The notes under the pieces were generated by a model. The model searched no databases, was not told the DNA's origin, and saw nothing but the letters and a program-made list of their open reading frames with translations. The translations under genes were made by a program, and so were the position numbers. A stretch of DNA of 15,453 bases from assembly GCA_945952175.1 (NCBI GenBank), contig CAMFHW010000032.1:1-15453 (forward strand), read 5' to 3'. Below, in pieces: positions 12,397-15,453 of the stretch (within the stretch, counting starts at the first letter, position 1; every line of letters starts with the position of its first letter). This DNA comes from an uncultured Phenylobacterium sp. Lineage in GTDB: Bacteria > Pseudomonadota > Alphaproteobacteria > Caulobacterales > Caulobacteraceae.

Positions 12397-15330
12397 CTAG
12401 AGCCCCAGGTTCAGCAGGGCCGGGTCACCGCCCTGGGCGGCGATGTTGACGCTCACCGCCCGCTCGACCGCGAACCGCAGCAGGGCGTGCGGGCCGCCGG
12501 CCTTGGGGCCGGTGCCGCTGAGGCCCTCGCCGCCGAACGGCTGGACGCCCACGACGGCGCCGATCATCGAGCGGTTCACATAGGCGTTGCCGGCGGGCAC
12601 GGCCGCACGGACCTCCTCGGCGAAGGCCTCGATCCGGGTGTGGGCGCCCAGCGTCAGGCCATAGCCCGCCTTGCGCAGCGGCGCTGCTGCGGCTTCCAGC
12701 CCCGCGGCGTCGTAGCGGACCACGTGCAGGATCGGCCCGAACACCTCCTTCGGCAGGAACGCCGCCGACGGAATCTCGGCCAGCACCGGGGCGAAGAAGG
12801 TCCCCGCCGCCGGCGCGGCGACCGTGTGCAGCACCTTGGCCTCGGCGTTCAGCTTCGCCAGATGGGCCTGCAGGGCGCCGCGCGCCTCCTCGTCGATCAC
12901 CGGGCCGATGTCCGTACGCGGATCGGCCGGCTCGCCCACCACCAGGGCGTCCATCGCGCCCTTCAGCCCCTCGATCAGGGCGTCGGCGGTGTCGTTCGGC
13001 GCGAACAGGATGCGCAGGGCCGAACAGCGCTGGCCCGCCGACCCGAAAGCCGACGTCACCACATCGTCGATCACCTGTTCGCGCAGGGCCGTGGTGTCCA
13101 CGAACATGGCGTTCAGCCCGCCGGTCTCGGCGATGAAGGGCACGATCGGTCCCGGTCGCGCCGCTAGGGTCCGGTTGATCGCCCAGGCGGTCTCGGTGCC
13201 GCCGGTGAAGGCGACGCCCGCACAGTCCGGATGGGCGACGATCACCGCGCCGACGCTGGCGCCTTCGCCGGGCAGCAGGTGCAGCACGTCGGCCGGCAGG
13301 CCCGCCTGGTGATAGAGCTTCACCGCCGCCGCCGCGATCAGCGGGGTCTGTTCGGCGGGCTTGGCGACCACGGCGTTGCCGGCCGCCAGGGCGGCGGCGA
13401 TCTGGCCGGTGAAGATGGCCAGGGGGAAGTTCCACGGGCTGATGCAGGCGAAGACGCCGCGGCCGTGCATCGACAGCTGGTTGGTCTCGCCGACCGGGCC
13501 CTTCAGGGTTTCCGGCCCGCCGAACTGGCGCTCCGCCAGGTGGGCGTAGTAGCGGCAGAAATCGGCGGCCTCGCGCACCTCGGCCACGCCGTCGGCGAAG
13601 GTCTTGCCCGCCTCCCGCGTGCAGAGGGCCACCAGGGCCTCCAGATCGGCCTCCAGGGCGTCGGCCATGGCCCGGAGGACCGGAGCGCGCCCATGACCGC
13701 CACGAGCGTCCCAGGCCGGCTGGGCGGCGCGGGCGGCGGCGAAGGCGGTGTCGATCTGGGCGCTGGTCGCCGTCCAGACCTTCCCCACCGTCCGACCCGG
13801 ATCGGAAGGGGCGTGGCGCGTCTCGCCCTCGCCGGAACCCAGCGCCTTGCCGCCGACCATCGGCCGCGCCTCGGGGCTCGTCGTGTCCAACCGCCCGACG
13901 GCGGTGACGAACCGCTCGCGCTCGACGGCGATCGACAGGTCGGCGCCCATCGAGTTCCTCCGCGCCGAGCCATAGAGGTCGACCGGCAGCGGGATGCGCG
14001 GATGCGGCGCCCCGCCCATGGTCTCGACCGTGGCGATCGGGTCGCCGACCACCTGGGAGACCGGGGTCTTCTCGTCCAGCAGGGCGTGCACGAAGGAGGT
14101 GTTGGCGCCGTTCTCCAGCAGGCGGCGCACCAGATAGGGCAGCAGGTCCTCGTGCCCGCCGACCGGGGCGTAGACCCTGAGCTTCAGCTTGCCGTAGCGC
14201 TCGGCCGCGCCGGCATAGAGCGCCTCGCCCATGCCGTGCAGGCGCTGGAACTCCGGCTCGACCCCGGCCTGGCGCGCCATGATCCGCACGGCCGCGAGCG
14301 TGTGGGCGTTGTGGGTCGCGAACTGCGGATAGAGCGCCGGCGAGGCCGCCAGCAGCACCCGCGCGCAGGCGAGGTAGGACAGGTCGGTCGCCGCCTTGGT
14401 CGTATAGACCGGATAGCCCGGCAGGCCGCCCACCTGGGCGCGCTTGATCTCGCTGTCCCAATAGGCGCCCTTCACCAGCCGCACCATCAGCCGGCGGCCC
14501 GAGGCCCGCGCGATCTGGGCGACCGCCTCGATCGTCTTGGGCGTGCGCTTCTGATAGGCCTGCACGGCCAGGCCCAGGCCCTTCCAGGCGCCGAGTTCGG
14601 CCTCGTTGGCCAGACGCTCGAGGATCTTCAGGCTGATGACCAGCCGGTCCGCCTCCTCGGCGTCCAGGGTCAGGTTGATATTGGCCTCGGCGGCGATCTT
14701 GGCCAGCCGCAGGGTGCGCGGATAGAGGTCGGCCCAGACCCGCTCCTCCTGCCGCGCCTCGTAGCGCGGCGAGAGCGCCGAGAGCTTCACCGACACCCCG
14801 TGCCCGGCCTCCGGCCCCTGGCCCTGGGCGCGCTGGCCCACGGTGCGCAGCGCGGCGGCGTAGGCGGCCTCGTACTTGTCGGCGTCGGCGTCGGTGCGGG
14901 CGCCCTCACCCAGCATGTCGAAGGAGCAGACATAGCCGTCGGCGTCGGCGCGCTTGATGGCTGCCGCGATGGTCCGGCCCAGCACGAACTGCTCACCCAT
15001 GATCTTCACGGCGGCCGCCACCGCCCGGCGGATCACCGGCTCGCCCAGCCGGCCCGCGAGCTTGCGGATGAAGCCCGGCAGGTCGGCGCGCGCCTCCTCG
15101 TCCGGATCGATGATCTTGCCGGTGAGCATCAGGCTCCAGGTCGAGGCGTTGACCAGGAGGCTGTCTGAGCGGCCCATGTGGCTCGCCCAGTCGGCCGAGG
15201 CGATCTTCTCGGCGATCAGCCGGTCGCGGGTCTCCTCGTCAGGGGTCCGCAGCAGAGCCTCGGCCAGGCACATCAGCGCCAGGCCTTCGCGCGTCGACAG
15301 CGAGAACTCCTGCAGGAAGCTCTCCACCAC
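12397..15330 (-). CDS. putA: Bifunctional proline dehydrogenase / P5C dehydrogenase (frame interrupted near N-terminus)
   Basis: A 977-residue reading frame. PutA oxidises proline to pyrroline-5-carboxylate using FAD, then to glutamate using NAD+. The proline dehydrogenase domain covers about 90-440: SVKLSALSPRYE (180-191), LVKGAYWDSEIKRAQ (285-299), ATHNAHT (338-344) and the proline-binding Arg402-Arg403 in VRRLLENGAN. The aldehyde dehydrogenase domain covers about 490-960: SPWNFPLA (631-638), FTGG (708-711), the base Glu735 in AETGG and the catalytic nucleophile Cys769 in GQRCS. There is no N-terminal ribbon-helix-helix in the part seen and no long C-terminal extension, so it is a compact catalytic PutA. 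The frame is open from 15351, but an in-frame TGA lies at 15352-15354 and PutA-like sequence continues beyond it. The GTG at 15330 would be a re-initiation start without a strong ribosome site. Confidence 0.9.
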   Translation of the reverse strand: MVESFLQEFSLSTREGLALMCLAEALLRTPDEETRDRLIAEKIASADWASHMGRSDSLLVNASTWSLMLTGKIIDPDEEARADLPGFIRKLAGRLGEPVIRRAVAAAVKIMGEQFVLGRTIAAAIKRADADGYVCSFDMLGEGARTDADADKYEAAYAAALRTVGQRAQGQGPEAGHGVSVKLSALSPRYEARQEERVWADLYPRTLRLAKIAAEANINLTLDAEEADRLVISLKILERLANEAELGAWKGLGLAVQAYQKRTPKTIEAVAQIARASGRRLMVRLVKGAYWDSEIKRAQVGGLPGYPVYTTKAATDLSYLACARVLLAASPALYPQFATHNAHTLAAVRIMARQAGVEPEFQRLHGMGEALYAGAAERYGKLKLRVYAPVGGHEDLLPYLVRRLLENGANTSFVHALLDEKTPVSQVVGDPIATVETMGGAPHPRIPLPVDLYGSARRNSMGADLSIAVERERFVTAVGRLDTTSPEARPMVGGKALGSGEGETRHAPSDPGRTVGKVWTATSAQIDTAFAAARAAQPAWDARGGHGRAPVLRAMADALEADLEALVALCTREAGKTFADGVAEVREAADFCRYYAHLAERQFGGPETLKGPVGETNQLSMHGRGVFACISPWNFPLAIFTGQIAAALAAGNAVVAKPAEQTPLIAAAAVKLYHQAGLPADVLHLLPGEGASVGAVIVAHPDCAGVAFTGGTETAWAINRTLAARPGPIVPFIAETGGLNAMFVDTTALREQVIDDVVTSAFGSAGQRCSALRILFAPNDTADALIEGLKGAMDALVVGEPADPRTDIGPVIDEEARGALQAHLAKLNAEAKVLHTVAAPAAGTFFAPVLAEIPSAAFLPKEVFGPILHVVRYDAAGLEAAAAPLRKAGYGLTLGAHTRIEAFAEEVRAAVPAGNAYVNRSMIGAVVGVQPFGGEGLSGTGPKAGGPHALLRFAVERAVSVNIAAQGGDPALLNLGL

Positions 15331-15453
15331 GCCCTGCTTCTTGGCGCTCTGTCACGCGGAGCGCACCAGCGCCTCGGCCTCCTGTCGCACCTCCTCGCGC
15401 TCGGCGGCGCTGAGCGGCTGGGCGGCGATGAGGCCGGTGGCGGCATGGCGTTC
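15331..15453 (-). pseudogene. putA: putA N-terminal segment with in-frame TGA, cut by window edge
   Basis: Reading the putA frame upstream of 15330 gives seven codons (QSAKKQG), then TGA at 15352-15354, then 33 open codons to the edge. Those codons read like the acidic/Ala-rich N-terminal arm of alphaproteobacterial PutA (REEVRQEAEALVRSA just before the stop). The reading frame and similarity are continuous across the stop with no shift, so a single base change (for example CGA to TGA) or a sequencing error is the simplest explanation. The true start lies outside the window. Confidence 0.7.

Noticed and set aside
13231..15168. Long open frame on the plus strand opposite putA
   Set aside because: Shadow of putA, rich in Gly/Arg/His/Asp, with no motif.
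15352..15354. TGA in putA read as selenocysteine
   Set aside because: PutA is not a known selenoprotein family; the position is a non-catalytic arm, and nothing suggests a SECIS element.

Overview
The window looks like chromosome from a GC-rich alphaproteobacterium, most likely in or near the Caulobacterales (Caulobacter or Phenylobacterium type). This rests on strong G/C bias at third codon positions, a HtpX, class I ribonucleotide reductase and PutA of alphaproteobacterial character, CtrA-like TTAA half-sites, and a GCTAGAAT-type -10 element. No tRNA, rRNA, insertion sequence, prophage or CRISPR array was seen. It reads as core and housekeeping sequence with a few lineage-specific genes.

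Layout. 52-2090 (minus): AMP nucleosidase (amn), followed by a Tat-exported RidA-like protein. 2289-4905 (plus): an SLC1-type dicarboxylate/amino-acid symporter, a small lipoprotein-like ORF four bases behind it, and the membrane protease htpX behind a heat-shock-type promoter. 4946-9652: the class I ribonucleotide reductase locus. nrdB (4946-5980) and nrdA (7787-9652) are both on the minus strand but are separated by a plus-strand glutathione-transferase-like gene and a minus-strand outer-membrane beta-barrel gene. Each nrd gene has its own upstream pair of NrdR-box-like palindromes, 31-32 bp centre to centre, so the two unlinked promoters could be co-regulated. 9653-10240: a 588-base gap holding the nrdA control region, a candidate CtrA site, a hairpin-rich stretch, and a yybP-ykoY (manganese) riboswitch. 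10241-10810 (plus): a GDT1/TMEM165 (UPF0016) manganese-exporter-type protein, the expected target of that riboswitch. 10884-11798 (plus): an unrecognised protein with two helix-turn-helix-like regions. 11867-12322 (plus): a small secreted protein. 12397 to the right edge (minus): putA, the bifunctional proline-utilisation enzyme.

Main points of interest. (1) The putA reading frame has an in-frame TGA at 15352-15354, with PutA-like sequence continuing upstream to the window edge. This is a nonsense mutation, a sequence error or a re-initiation case. (2) The riboswitch leader has mutually exclusive pairings and a hairpin just before the start region, suggesting a regulatory mechanism. (3) Both nrd promoters carry tandem NrdR-like boxes, while neither subunit has an ATP-cone, so transcriptional control may matter more than dATP feedback. 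No clearly new multi-gene system was found; the leader RNA and the nrd control regions are the most informative non-coding parts.
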